This document shows positions 52,798-64,000 of a stretch of DNA of 64,000 nucleotides, one piece after another. A model generated the notes under the pieces. It ran no database searches, was not told the DNA's origin, and was given only the letters and a program-made list of their open reading frames with translations. The DNA lies in contig CM073558.1 of assembly GCA_037074615.1 (NCBI GenBank), forward strand, positions 20,009,001 through 20,073,000, in the 5' to 3' direction. Both the position numbers and the translations under genes were made by a program. The DNA comes from Leucaena leucocephala. Its lineage: Eukaryota > Streptophyta > Magnoliopsida > Fabales > Fabaceae. Every line of letters begins with the position of its first letter. The first letter of the stretch is position 1.

Positions 52798-53340
52798 ACA
52801 AAGGGCCCGTTTTGATATGATTTTGGAAACGGGCTTATGAAAAAAAAGGACTTTTGGGTAGCTTATAGAAAATGACTTTTAGATAAGAGCTTATAAAAAT
52901 AAAATGGTTTTGAATAAATGAGTGTTTGGATAGTTATTTTCAAAAGTACTTTTATTATTGGTAAATTATGAAAAAGGGTATAGGTATTAAATGAGGAGAG
53001 ATAAAATATAAGAGGAGAGATGAGAGACGGTGTAAGAAAAGAAAAGAGAGAATGTGTAAGAAAAAATAGGAAAGAGAAAAGAGGGTGTAAGAAAAAGTAA
53101 TAGAGATGATATAAGAAAAAATAGAAGTAATATAGTAATTAGTTAGTTTATAAACTCTTTTACTGTTCTATGAGTTACTCTAACTAATTTATTTGAAATT
53201 TTTGTTTGAAACTATAATTTAGTTTAAAAACTCATTTAAACAAATATAATTATTTATTTTAAAATTTTTTTAAATTAAAATTTTAGCTTAAAAAGACTTT
53301 TAAAGTCACGTTTCCGTCATCTCCAAACAGTGCCAAACAC
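52798..53340 (-). repeat. MITE unit, inverted copy
   Basis: It begins gggcccgttttgatatg and ends ccaaacagtgccaaac. Its complement follows the copy at 50787-51272 closely, including the cttacaccgtctctcatctc core and the cactcatttattcaaaa segment. Confidence 0.65.
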
Positions 53341-53649
53341 GCACTATCACGAGTTTTAGAGCTGCTCTGTCTGCATTCGCTTTCAGAGACAATTAATTAA
53401 TTAAATGCTCCTATCTGGTGTTTACGTGTTTGCGTTTGACTCAAATTCAGGTCCAATTGATACAAGACAGGCGGCTAATCGGCCATGTGTTATTATCAGC
53501 ATCGTCCTCTTCGTTATTATTATTGTTTTCTGTGTTATTATTGTTATAAAACTGCATGATTCTTCCCTGCATCATGCTACAAATTAAAACCGACTATTTC
53601 TCTGAACACAGTGAGGATTAAGGGAAGACTGGAATTGGAAGAATCTCAA

Positions 53650-56600
53650 ATGGAAGAAAACATCGAGCCACTGATTTCGCAAGAACAGAGACACCCATCT
53701 TCTATTATCACTAATTTATATGTTGGTCACTTTTTAGCCAGATGGGGTGCTAGGTTCTTCTCAAATCTCTTACCTTTTTGTTGCTTTCTTCTTGTAGGTT
53801 GTGCATTAGTTTAGTTTCTCTTTTCGATGGGACCTGGATATTGGCTTTATCATATTCACAAAAGTTTCCTTTTTTAAGGGAAAAAAATCTTTTCTCAATA
53901 TTTCTCTCATTCTTTTATCAAAAAAGGAAGATTGAAACCGTGGTAAAAAGTTGCTTTTGTCTTCTTTTCAAATAATTTTCATAGGGAAACGCATCATGCG
54001 CGCTTCGGTTCTCTGGTATTACACTGTATTCAACTTTAGCAAGAATTTGAAGATTTTTCTCTCTACGAATGTGGGGTTATACCTTGACCCCTTGATCTTA
54101 ACCAGAGGTATAAGGTTCAATCCCTGGGCAAGGAAAAAAAACCCTTGTTGGAAGACCCCTACCCCCTTTTAAGGGACATCAGTCTCGTCAGGCGGATTAG
54201 TCGGGTTTCTGGTGATAGGACATTGTGACCAAAAAAAACAAAAGATCTTTTTCTCTTAGGTTTTGATGCAGTTAGGCCTTTTCTTTTAAAGTGTATTCAT
54301 TACATCATTCCTAAAAGGAACAAATTCAATAGATGCTGCAACAATCAAGCGTTTGTGAGTGGAACAAGGACTGTAGTGTATCATAGTTACAGTTTTTTTT
54401 TTTTTTTAACTTTTTATGTTTGGGTGTTGATAGAGGATATGTGCAGAATGTGGGAGTTCTCTGTTGGTTTATACATGATCAATATATGGCCAGACTCACT
54501 ACTTTTCGCAGCACTATATGGTGCCATTGAATCTGCTTCCTCTGCATTTTTTGGTCCCCTTGTTGGGAGATTGGTGGATAAATTGACATTTGTACAGGTG
54601 AGCGTAGCAATCTTGGAAATGGATAACGTTCTGATCTAAATAATTTATAAAGGTGTGTGACAAATTTCATTTTAGTTTTTATTTTGAAAGTTATCAGTGA
54701 AAAGACCAATATGACAACTTTTTGGTCCCCTTTCCTAAGCTTGAGTATATTTTTAGATTTTTGCTTTTGAGCTCATAAGAACATAAGTACTCAAGTCCAC
54801 TATTCAAGAAATTTCCTTTGTTGTATATTCTTACTGAAGAATAAGTCATCAAGTACTTAAGAAACTTTACTTTGTCATTTCAGCTTTCCAGAAGTTTCTT
54901 TTAACCTTGTTCATGTGGATCATATGTGAATGAAATGAATGATCCACTAGTGAAGTAATATGTATTTTGGTGTTTCATTGGCAGGTTTTGCAACTGTGGT
55001 TGGTGATGCAAAATATCTCTTTCATTATTGCTGGGATCACTGTAGTTGCATTGCTTGTCAATCCATCTTTAAGGTTCACTAATTTCCCAGTTTTCATTTT
55101 GCTGGTGGTGATAACTGACATCTGTGGGGCCATTGGCGTGCTTTCAACTCTTGCTGGTACCATCTTGATCGAGAGAGAATGGTAATAGTATTAAAGCTTT
55201 TCCCTGAGAAAAGATTTACATAGAAATGAAATCAACTGTCTTTTTTCTAAATGTCAAATACTTGGAAGCATGTTACAGGTTGGTGGTTATATCAGAAGAC
55301 CAACCACCAGAATTGCTGGCGGAGATGAATTCAGTCACGAGGCGCATTGATCTAACCTGCAAGCTACTCGCCCCTGTCATAACCGGGTTCATAATAAGCT
55401 TTATATCATTAAAAGCCTCTGCTATAACATTAGCACTCTGGAATACCGTATCTGTTTGGGTGGAGTATTGGCTTTTCACATCTGTGTATAATGGGATTCC
55501 ATCTTTAGGTCAAAGCAGCGCCAGGAGGATGACGAGATTTTCACTGAGTAATTTTGAGGGTGACAGCTCGATCTTGATCTCTCATTCTGGTGAGACCTCA
55601 GATTTGAAAAAAAGAAAATGGAGGAAGAAAATTGTCAGCTGGATTTCGGAGATCCCATATATTGCTGCGTGGAAAGTGTACCTAAAGCAAGAAGTTGTCC
55701 TCCCTGGAATAGCTCTGGCTTTGCTATTTTTCACTGTGCTCAGGTTACAGCTTACAAACTGTATAATATTTGCGTGTGTGTTGCTGAGTTTTGCATTTTT
55801 AACTCTTCAGCCGCTTGTACAGCACAATTTTATGTGATATATGTCACAAGTTGTAGTGATAATTACAAAACAATTACTCACAGAATTGCCCAAGTGGCTG
55901 CTGTATCTGGGATTAAACTCAGATTCAATGGCATGTGTAGCATCTAGTTTTCCACTTCACAAAGTATATCATCTTGGCTTTTGTCAGTCAATAGAAAATT
56001 TTGTTTCAATGCACCTTAAAATGCTTGTACCAAAACCTCACCGATGAAGCTGCAAATGCTTGTTTCAGCTTTGGAACTTTGATGACTGCTACATTGGAAT
56101 GGGAAGGCATACCAGCATATGTTATTGGAATTGCAAGAGGAGTAAGTGCTGTGATAGGAATAGCTGCAACAGTTGTGTATCCAGTTTTACAATCTCGTAT
56201 ACCCACAATTAGAACCGGACTTTGGTCTATCTGGTCTCAGGTATAAACCCATCACAAATTGCTCTAAACATCGTGTTAATGACATGTCTTGGATCCTAGT
56301 ATGATTCTGGTTTTCAATTCCTTTATCTATAAGACAAGAAGGATAATTTTTTTTTTAGTCTATCATCTATAAAAGGCAGCTCAGTACACAAGGTTTCTAT
56401 CAATTGGAATCTAGGAAGAGATAAATATATGTAGATTTACTCCGTACATATGTCCTCTAAGTCATATGACAGTAACATTATCATTGCTCTGAAGCTCACC
56501 CTCCAGTCCATCATCTATACATGCTAAAAAAAAATTTCACATACTGTTTTTGTTGGTAAACGTAATAGCAAATATCTATAAAAACTGCACCTTACCGTGT

Positions 56601-57281
56601 GTTGCTGGTTTATGTGTTGTTTAAATGCAGTGGACTTGCCTGCTATCATGTGTTGCTTCAATTTGGATTCAAAATGGCGTTCTAGCAGCATATGTGCTAA
56701 TGGGAGGAGTAGCTGTATCTAGGCTTGGCTTGTGGATGTTTGACTTATCTGTACTTCAACAAATGCAGGTAGGAAAATGAACCCCTACTGTCAGAATTTA
56801 GTTTCATGGTTTTTCTTTGGCCAAATGAAATTTCTTCCTTTTGTCTGATTCTTACGTTTTTCTCAAATCTCAACTAGGATCTTGTTCCTGGGTCCGATCG
56901 GTTGGTTGTTGGAGGTGTTCAGAGCTCACTTCAGTCTTCAATGGATTTATTAGCATATATTATGGGAATTCTAATATCCAATCCACAGGTAAAGTTCTTA
57001 AAACTAAAATGATGACACTGGAATACATTCAAATGCAAGACTAACCCATTTAAGGATATTAATGAAACTTGAAGAACTTTTCTTTCGCTTGATCTTTTCT
57101 TGTGGAATCAGATAAATATGCTTACAATGTTTGTGTTATCTGTCCGTACATTTTGGTTCAGGAGTTCTGGAAGTTGATTCTATTATCGTTTGTGGCGGTG
57201 ACAGTAGCTGCTTTCCTCTACTGCAACCACGTGTACCGTGTGCGTAAACACTTATTTCACTTTGAAAAATTTATGGGTTGA
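53650..57281 (+). CDS. FPN: Ferroportin / iron-regulated transporter (IREG, SLC40 family)
   Basis: Membrane exporter of ferrous iron and related metals such as Co and Ni; plant IREG1 acts at the plasma membrane and IREG2 at the tonoplast. Exons: 53650-53753, 54447-54597, 54985-55181, 55279-55743, 56069-56240, 56631-56768, 56878-56988, 57162-57281, all GT-AG and in frame, giving 485 residues (Arabidopsis proteins are slightly over 500). Landmarks in order: LYVGHFLARWGARMWEFSV, GPLVGRLVD, GVLSTLAGTILIEREW, SLKASAITLALWNT, the long cytosolic loop, QEVVLPGIALALLFFTVLS, FGTLMTATLEWEGIP, TGLWSIWSQW, VSRLGLWMFDLSVLQQMQD and GGVQSSLQSSMDL. About ten hydrophobic segments fit the 12-helix fold. The N-terminus is acidic and short with no transit peptide, so it is the IREG1/2 type and not the plastid MAR1/IREG3 type. 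The start is the first ATG in phase with exon 2 (MEENIEPLIS). Confidence 0.94.
54065..54242 (+). mobile_element. SINE-like insertion in ferroportin intron 1
   Basis: A pol III B-box-like ggttcaatccct lies at 54114-54125, followed by a GC-richer body and an A-rich tail (about 54231-54242). It is flanked by near-identical direct repeats: agatttttctctct at 54051-54064 and agatctttttctct at 54243-54256, as expected of target-site duplications. The A box is weak, so this may be a decayed or 5'-altered copy. Confidence 0.5.
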
Positions 57282-57475
57282 AGGTAGGGGCGTGCTGTAA
57301 ATAACATCAATGTTCACTGAAGCCTAGTTCAAGTTCTGAGATGCAAAAAGCATTGTGTTATGTTCAATGCAATTCTCAACATAAATAAAAAGTTCTGTAT
57401 TTGTTTTAGGTTTGTATTTTTCTTGTTTCATAGGTTGTATGATAGGTGCTAAATTTTCTTTTACAGGGGATTAGT

Positions 57476-58340
57476 GTCACGTCCCGAAATTTGGATTATA
57501 ACCGGCACATAATATGAATAATTTCACATTCTAAAAACCTAGAACCTTAAATGAAATGTTTAAAATGAAAACCATAATAAATTACATTTCATAAATGAAA
57601 GGCAAGTCCTTTGTAGGAATGTTAGTAGGATAATCGCTGTATAATCAATCTCCCGATGATCTTACAACCGACTACAACCGTTCAAGTTTCCATAACGTTT
57701 TTTTAAAATCAATAGAATCTTTTCTAAGGACTATGTGGAGCATTTACCTTCTTTTCAGAATAATACAAACACTTTCTAAATGATAATTTTATCAAAAGTA
57801 ATTTTGTCAAAAACGACAGCTTCAGATCGGTAACAAGGTTCTTCACTGCTCAGCGAAAGGATTAGGGTCACCTGTACTATCTGAGGCCAAATAATCTACT
57901 CGTAAATAACGTCTCAAAAATATTATTGAAAATGCGGAAATTAACAATGCATAATTATGTTGAAAATGTATTTCATAATATTTCGTAATTTGATACAAGC
58001 CTTTCTATAAATATTTGTATTTCATGACAAACAACAATATGAAATAAACATTTCAAACTAATCATTTAAAAACAATCATTTCAAAACCATAATTTTTTTC
58101 CGTAGGACTTCAACAGAATAAAAACAGACGTGGACACACAGTCTACGAGGGTAAGTAACAATTCTGGCAGCTCAAAACCACTGACTGTCGCAAGAATGAA
58201 TCCCATGAAATAATTCTGGTGGCTCAAGGCCACTAACTATCGAGCTCGAGTAACCAAGATGCACCAAGGGTTGGGATTCGAATAGGGGAGCACAGGATTA
58301 ATTACACTACCATAAATCACTCAGCTAAGCATTTTCTCTT
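57476..58340. repeat. Retrotransposon-like non-coding repeat, borders uncertain
   Basis: It starts tgtcacgtcccgaaatttgg, wording typical of plant LTR starts, and its GC content is higher than that of the surroundings. Two related units, aattctggcagctcaaaacc (about 58160) and aattctggtggctcaaggcc (about 58220), lie about 60 bp apart. No coding capacity and no matching second LTR was found. Confidence 0.33.
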
Positions 58341-59299
58341 GAAATTTCACTGTAAGAAAATATATATATACATCATCTTTAATTAATTTTATATCTGTGA
58401 AATTTTTAGGGCCATTACAATAATTAGTGAGTGTAATAACTTTTTCTTGTGATTAATAAAATGGACTTTCTTTTCGCTAAAAAAAATAAGTAATTAGGTA
58501 ACTAGAGAGTAGTGTGTGTTTAAATTTCAGCAAAATTATATTTTTTAAATAAATTTTAGTTCAAATTATAGTTTTAAAAAACAAATTAAATAGTTCTAAA
58601 TGTCAATAAGTGCTTATGACTTAAAAGTATAATTTTAAAAAAGTTTTTAGGAATAGTTTTTTAATAAAAAAATAGTTTATAAGTATCCAAAAAACTATTT
58701 AATTTTTTTTATATTTTTTATTATCTCTTATATTATTCTGTCAGGTCCGATTCATCTTTCTCTATATTTCCTTTGAAATCTGTTGATCTATCGTCATATA
58801 TTTTTGTCAACTATGATTAGTTTATTGATATTTTATTATCTTCAAAAAGTTGCCATAAGTAGATTTAACAAACAGAAAGTGTTCATATTTAAATTATTCT
58901 AATTAATAAAATTTTTAAATAGATTTTTTTTATAAATATTAGAAAAAGTGGGTTTTATTGACATGTTTTTATTGTTGGAAGTATGAGTGATGTGGATTTA
59001 CTTGGTCATAACTCATAAGGTACATTTGTACCTAACAAGAATAAATGTGTGATTCTAAAACCCCAAACGCATACGGAAGCATATATACCTTCATAATTAC
59101 TTTAGATTGGTCAAATATTGTGGGCTTTTTCCCATGTCAGCTTCTAGAAGATGAAACCACATGTGCCTCCGCAAAGGATTATGTTAAACAATCACTCTTC
59201 TCTAACAAAATGTCCATGTCACCATTGAATTAATAAAATAATTGTGCTTAATAATCTATCAAAAATACTTAAAAAATAAATTGTAACCATTACACATAT

Positions 59300-59584
59300 T
59301 ACTTCCAATTCTAAATATAAAAATTAATATAAAATTAAATTTAATTTTAAATATAAAATTTTAATCTACTTTATATCTTAAATTTATGATATTTTTTTAA
59401 AAATATTTCTATTGATTATATATATATTAAAAAAATTTAATTAAAGATAATTTTAATGTATATGATTAATGATAGTATATTAATAAAGTTAACATACATA
59501 TATTATAAATATCTCACTTAATTAAATTTTTTTAATATTTTTAAATTAATTATATAATTTTTATATTAAGAATAGTAAAGAGTA
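59300..59584. repeat. Stowaway-like MITE candidate
   Basis: The left end tacttccaattctaaatata and the complement of the right end (tactctttactattctt, then aatataaaaat) are similar, both bordered by TA. The inside is very AT-rich and related to the segment at 19610-19820. Confidence 0.4.
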
Positions 59585-62500
59585 TATATATATTTGCTTT
59601 TTTTTTTGTGGAAATTTTTTAATATCAATCAAGAAAATATAAATTCAACTACTATATTGCTAATTATAAAACCTAATTTATCTAATCTCGTATACTAAGA
59701 AAGCACGAAAATTTAGTTTATGCATGATTTTTTTTTGTTCCTCTCTATTTTGTACTCAATTACTAAGATTATGCATAGAAAGAAATTTGTCTGTGTCAGA
59801 ATAATTTTTTTTCCTTTTCAAATCTACCCCTAAGTATTTTTGGAGAGATAATTTGTTAAGAGTTGGGAGAAAATCATTAAATAGGGGTACTTTTGTAAAA
59901 TACTTAAAAATAGAGGAAGTGTAAGAGATCAGTGTTGCTTTCGAAAATTTGTAGTCCTTATTTATAAAAAAGATTAGGATTTCTTAGTACTTTTAATTAT
60001 TAGTATGTGTAATTTTAAATTATTAATAATTAAACTATATTATAAATTAGATTATGATATTGGTACAATTGAAAAATAATTCTAGATTATTGAATACTAG
60101 TTTTTGTCCTAATTTAAATTTCTTTTTTATCATGTCTTTTTTTTACTTTTACTTGATAATAGTTTACGGCCAAATCTAGGATTTGAACCAGATGGATATT
60201 TGGAAATAAGGGGGAGAAGTACGATTTTTCCAATTATGATAATAAACAACCAGTTTTGGGTGAATTAATAAAACGGCTTTGACGAATAGATGTAGAAGAG
60301 AAAAATGGATTGGAAACAAGGTGGTGTTGACTGTTGACCATTCACATGGAACCGTACAAGAAATCGCCTGCTAACGTTGATGAGGTAGTACAAATACCGT
60401 ACTACTGTTAGTTTAATTGGGTTGATCAGGTCGTTGCCTGCAAATTTTATGATCCTTCCCATTCAACGACAGCAAATCAACACGTTGAAATGACATTTTG
60501 GGACTAACTGCTTATTTAGTAGCACTTAAAATAAGTGTATCTACCTTAATAAAATTTAATAATAATTAAAAAATTAATAATAATAAATTTTAGCATAAAA
60601 AATAACGATAAATTTATGCTATTTAATTTTTTATAATAATTTTCCTTTTATATATTTATTTTAAATAGTGTAAAATTATTTAAAATAAGTTGATACAAAC
60701 CACCATCTCTAAGTAGTAATAAACTAACAATCAAAATGATAACCACATTAGTTTAAAATATCATTTAAGAATCAAGGTGACTTGTGAATATTTAACAAAT
60801 AAATTATTTTAAAAAAATATTAGATATAAGTTTAAATATTTAAATTTAAGTTAAAAATTTCGGAATATTTATTATTTAAGAAAAATTAAAGTTAATTGTG
60901 TTATTAAAAAATTAAAATTTGTTACATATTTTAAATAAATACTATAATATGATAAAAAAAAGTTGCCTAAACAATAAAATGAAATTTATCTAAACCTTTT
61001 TTCCATCAACAAAATATGGGAGTGGCCTTAGAAATATCACTTGAATTTTAAAATTGTAAATTAGAAATATTACAAAAATATATTTTTATTTATTTTATAA
61101 TAATAGACAATAATTTATAAAGTATATTAAACAAATTGATTTAAAATTTTAAAATTTAATTAGTAATTTTTTAAAATTTCTCATTGATTAAAATCTTACA
61201 TATTAAATAATAATTTATTTAAATTTTTTTGCTAAAGCTAGAGGAGGTCTCTTATATTGATTTTTTTAGATTTTATATTAAAAGTAGAATACATTGGTAA
61301 AACTCCAATAATAATAATAAAAAGAATATATTGGTAAGAAGCGGCATTATGTCTTTGTCAAAAATTGGGGGTCGTACAGGCCGCACTGAAATTTGTCCTT
61401 CCTCACATAATCCTCCCCCACATAACGTCTCCATTTTCTATCATAACGTAATTGTCACTCCTTTTTCCTCTATTCCCCAAAATGCCCCTCCTCCTTTTGC
61501 GTCCTTACCTGTCCTTCTCCGTACGGAAGTCAATTACACCTCTAATGACTTTAATACCCTCCCATCCTTATTTTCTAGTTTCCACTAAATTACTAATTAC
61601 ACAAGCCCTTCAAATTTATCTCCCTACATTATGATTTATTGATTTTCAAGTTCTGCACAATCTTAGTTAAATTTAATGTTATATATGGGCAAAAGTATAT
61701 TTTTAATCCTTTAATTTTATATAAATTTTGTGTTTAATCTCTTAATTTTGTAAAATATTATCTCTATTTTTAATTATAATATCTATTTAATTAATTTAAA
61801 TAAATTAATAAATTTAGATAAATTTGTTAATTATAATAATTATGTGTTAATTTTTTAAAATATATTTTAATTATATATATTTAAACTATCCTTAATAAAT
61901 ATTATTTAATATGTATAATCATATAGAGATATTTTTAAAGAGAAATTATTAATTTAAGAAATAAAATATATTAAAATTTTATATTTAAAAATAAATTTAA
62001 TCCTCATATAACTCTTATAATTAGGAAAGTACTTTTTATTTCTCCAATTTTAATACCATTATTTTCAATTGATATTTTTGTGTTAATTATTATTATTAAA
62101 AATTAAATTTAATATGTCAATATTAAAATATATTTTATTAATATTTAAAATTTTAATGTAAAATTTTTTTAATAACGATGTTATAATTAAAGAATGGAAA
62201 TGATATTTTATAAAATTAAAAAATTAAAATAAAATTTTATATAAAGATAAACAACTAAAAATGAATTTTTGTACAATTATATATTTATTCTAATTAAAGA
62301 ATAAGGAATTTTAGCACTGCTCTTAGAATTAGAACTGCTACAGAGAAACTCTTGTCTGAATTATTTGAAAGGAACAGAAGGATACTCATGTCTTTTCAGA
62401 TAAAATGGGAACAGAGAGTTCAACGTCGGAATTCTCCAGAAGACGGCGACAAGGGCATTTCAGACCTCCAATTCCCTCAATCTCTCCGTCTTGCTTGCTA

Positions 62501-62640
62501 AAAGCATAAGTAACATGACTCATTCGGAACAATATCTCTTTTAATAATCCTTTGTTCTGTAATTCACAGATCTTCGCCGAAGAGGAAGCAACGGTGCACA
62601 CACTTGCAGGTCTCTTCCTTTGTTCTCCGCCATTATAGCC

Positions 62641-64000
62641 ATGAAGAAGCAAAAATCCCCTGCGACGCAAAGCCCATTTGATGTTCTCTCTGAGGAGGTC
62701 GTCTTCTCCATCCTCGACCTCCTTAATTCGAATCCGCTTGACAAAAAATCATTTTCCCTAGTTTGTAAGTCTTTCTATTCCATCGAAGCTAAACACCGCC
62801 GAACCCTGAAACCCCTTCGCTCAGAACACCTCCCATCAGTTTTAAATCGATACCCTTTTGTAACCCATCTCAATCTTTCCCTTTGCCGTCGAGTCACCGA
62901 TGGTTCCTTGGCTTTTGTGGCCTACGCTTACAAAGCCACGCTCCAACGGATTGATCTATCCCAGTCCAAGTATTTCTCCAGTAATGGGTTGCTTAATTTC
63001 GCTATGAACTGTAAGAATCTGGTGGAGTTGGATTTATCGAACGCGACGGAGCTGAGAGACCCGGCGGCGTCTGCGGTGGCTCAGTTTTCAAACTTGGAGA
63101 AGTTGTGGTTGGGGAGGTGCAAGCTGATTACGGACATGGGAATTGGGTGTATTGCAGTTGGGTGTAGAAAATTGAGGTTGATTTGCTTGAAGTGGTGTGT
63201 GGGTGTTGGCGATTTGGGGGCGGAGTTGATTGCTATCAAGTGTGAGGAACTTCGTAGTTTAGATCTCTCTTATTTACCTGTAAGCCTTCTCTCTCTGCTT
63301 CATTTTCTCTTATCTCTGCTTAGCTGCTCTTTCAATATTTTGGATAAAACTTGAAGTTCAGTTGATTAAGTGCTGCAATGAAGATATGTTATATGATTAT
63401 CTCTAACTAACGGTATAATCTTACATGTATTTGCTATAATTTATGTAAAACAATCCGGAGACAGGGATTTTGTTGATTGCTTTGGTTAATGGTAAGCGCA
63501 ATTAGGGATTTTGAAATTTTAATTTCACAGCTTGAATTATGTTTGAAGTTGAGGTAAATTAAAAATGAGATACTTCAACTGAATGGAGAGGACGGGTGAA
63601 TTCAATTTTTTTTTGGGGGGGGGGGGGGGGGGGATGGTTGGCCCGGGGGAGGCGTTGTGTAATTTTGTCCATTGAAATTGTTGGCATCATTAGTGAGCGC
63701 ATGTGTTATTGTGATACACATGGTACCTCAACAGTTAACTGAAGTGTTTAATGGTTGGTGACTTTGAACTAAAAAACTAGGTTTAATGAGAAAAAGGTTG
63801 GTGATTACTGGTGGTGCTCAGATTTGAACCAGCTCTGCTGGGAACAGATGAAGTGATGTTTATCAGGTCCCATGGTTACAAAGGAATTAAGAATTAACAT
63901 TTCAATTTTGAATTTTTCATTCAAATTGAAGTTAAACGATGTCTGATTGTATCTTATTTATTTAAATATCTTTGCAGGATGATCTAGTTGAGATAACTGA
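62641..64000 (+). CDS. FBL3: F-box/LRR-repeat protein, FBL3-like, 5' part
   Basis: Substrate-recognition subunit of an SCF ubiquitin ligase. Exon 1 (62641-63279, 213 codons) starts MKKQKSPATQ. The F-box follows at about residues 8-50 (FDVLSEEVVFSILDLL, SFSLVCKSFYSIEAKHR), then leucine-rich repeats of the cysteine-containing type (VTHLNLSLCRRVTD, LVELDLSNATELRD, LEKLWLGRCKLITD, LRLICLKWCVGVGD) ending LDLSYLP. The wording is very close to Arabidopsis FBL3, a protein of about 660 residues. A GTAAGC donor ends exon 1. A possible acceptor (tttgcag) lies at 63977, but the 23 bases after it (DDLVEIT) do not match the repeat I would expect next, so exon 2 is unsure. The chosen ATG is the first in this frame. 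Confidence 0.88.
63280..63977 (+). other. First intron of the FBL3-like gene, with a poly(G) run
   Basis: It begins GTAAGC. A T9 run is followed by 19 consecutive G at 63615-63633, very unusual in this AT-rich DNA. The 3' border is uncertain. Confidence 0.5.

Larger units (their letters stand above)
46651..53649. other. Intergenic region with a MITE/foldback cluster
   Basis: 46651-48640 is probably 3' UTR and UTR intron of the Sel1-type gene. From about 48670 to 53340 the sequence is mostly related copies of one non-coding repeat family, listed separately, plus a Stowaway-like element at 50222-50494. The remaining 53345-53649 is the 5' flank and leader of the ferroportin gene. No protein gene is recognised. 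Confidence 0.5.
57282..62640. other. Intergenic region between ferroportin and FBL3
   Basis: Ferroportin 3' UTR comes first, then a retrotransposon-like non-coding segment (57476-58340), a Stowaway-like element (59300-59584), and AT-rich DNA. Adjacent W-box-like TTGACT and TTGACC lie at 60328-60339 with no gene close by. 62300-62640 is the FBL3 leader. The open frame at 61331-61588 shows no family features. Confidence 0.45.

Noticed and set aside
61331..61634. Plus-strand open frames of 85 and 60 codons
   Set aside because: Overlapping frames with no motif; probably flanking DNA upstream of FBL3.
1..64000. CRISPR arrays, operons or prokaryotic systems
   Set aside because: No regularly spaced repeats; introns, TATA boxes and plant repeats show a plant nuclear genome.

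Overview
The window looks like nuclear DNA from a eudicot plant. It is strongly AT-rich, its genes are split by many short GT-AG introns, its proteins are plant-specific versions of known families, and it holds MITEs and a Ty1/copia LTR retrotransposon. No species can be named from sequence alone. All gene models were spliced by hand by joining exons that keep one reading frame and match known protein families.

Layout. 1-3533 (+): last exons of an alpha-SNAP gene (vesicle fusion), 5' end outside the window. 5844-13778 (+): a complete 24-exon plastid D-alanine--D-alanine ligase homologue with two ligase domains fused in one 960-residue protein. 15551-16099 (-): a wound-induced WUN1-like gene broken by two frameshifts but with its TATA box intact. 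22523-23562 (-): a complete two-exon short-chain dehydrogenase/reductase of the xanthoxin-dehydrogenase-like plant group. 26705-34569 (-): a structurally complete copia element with two 337-bp LTRs, a perfect 5-bp target duplication (GATAC), primer-binding site and polypurine tract. Its gag-pol frame has three in-frame stops, and an additional ORF of about 222 codons lies between the 5' LTR and gag. 40023-42952 (+): the 3' part of a SCAR/WAVE actin-regulator gene, without its N-terminal domain and without its WH2 exon. 45743-46650 (+): a 100-residue Sel1-repeat-type protein. 48.7-53.3 kb: a cluster of related MITE/foldback copies. 53650-57281 (+): an eight-exon ferroportin/IREG iron exporter with a SINE-like insertion in intron 1. 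62641 to the end (+): first exon of an F-box/LRR protein close to FBL3.

The genes do not form a pathway; they are an ordinary chromosomal neighbourhood separated by AT-rich, repeat-bearing DNA. The points most worth a second look are the copia element with its extra 5' ORF, the truncated SCAR locus that keeps only the Arp2/3-binding tail, and the two-domain plastid ligase whose first domain has a changed metal-binding motif.
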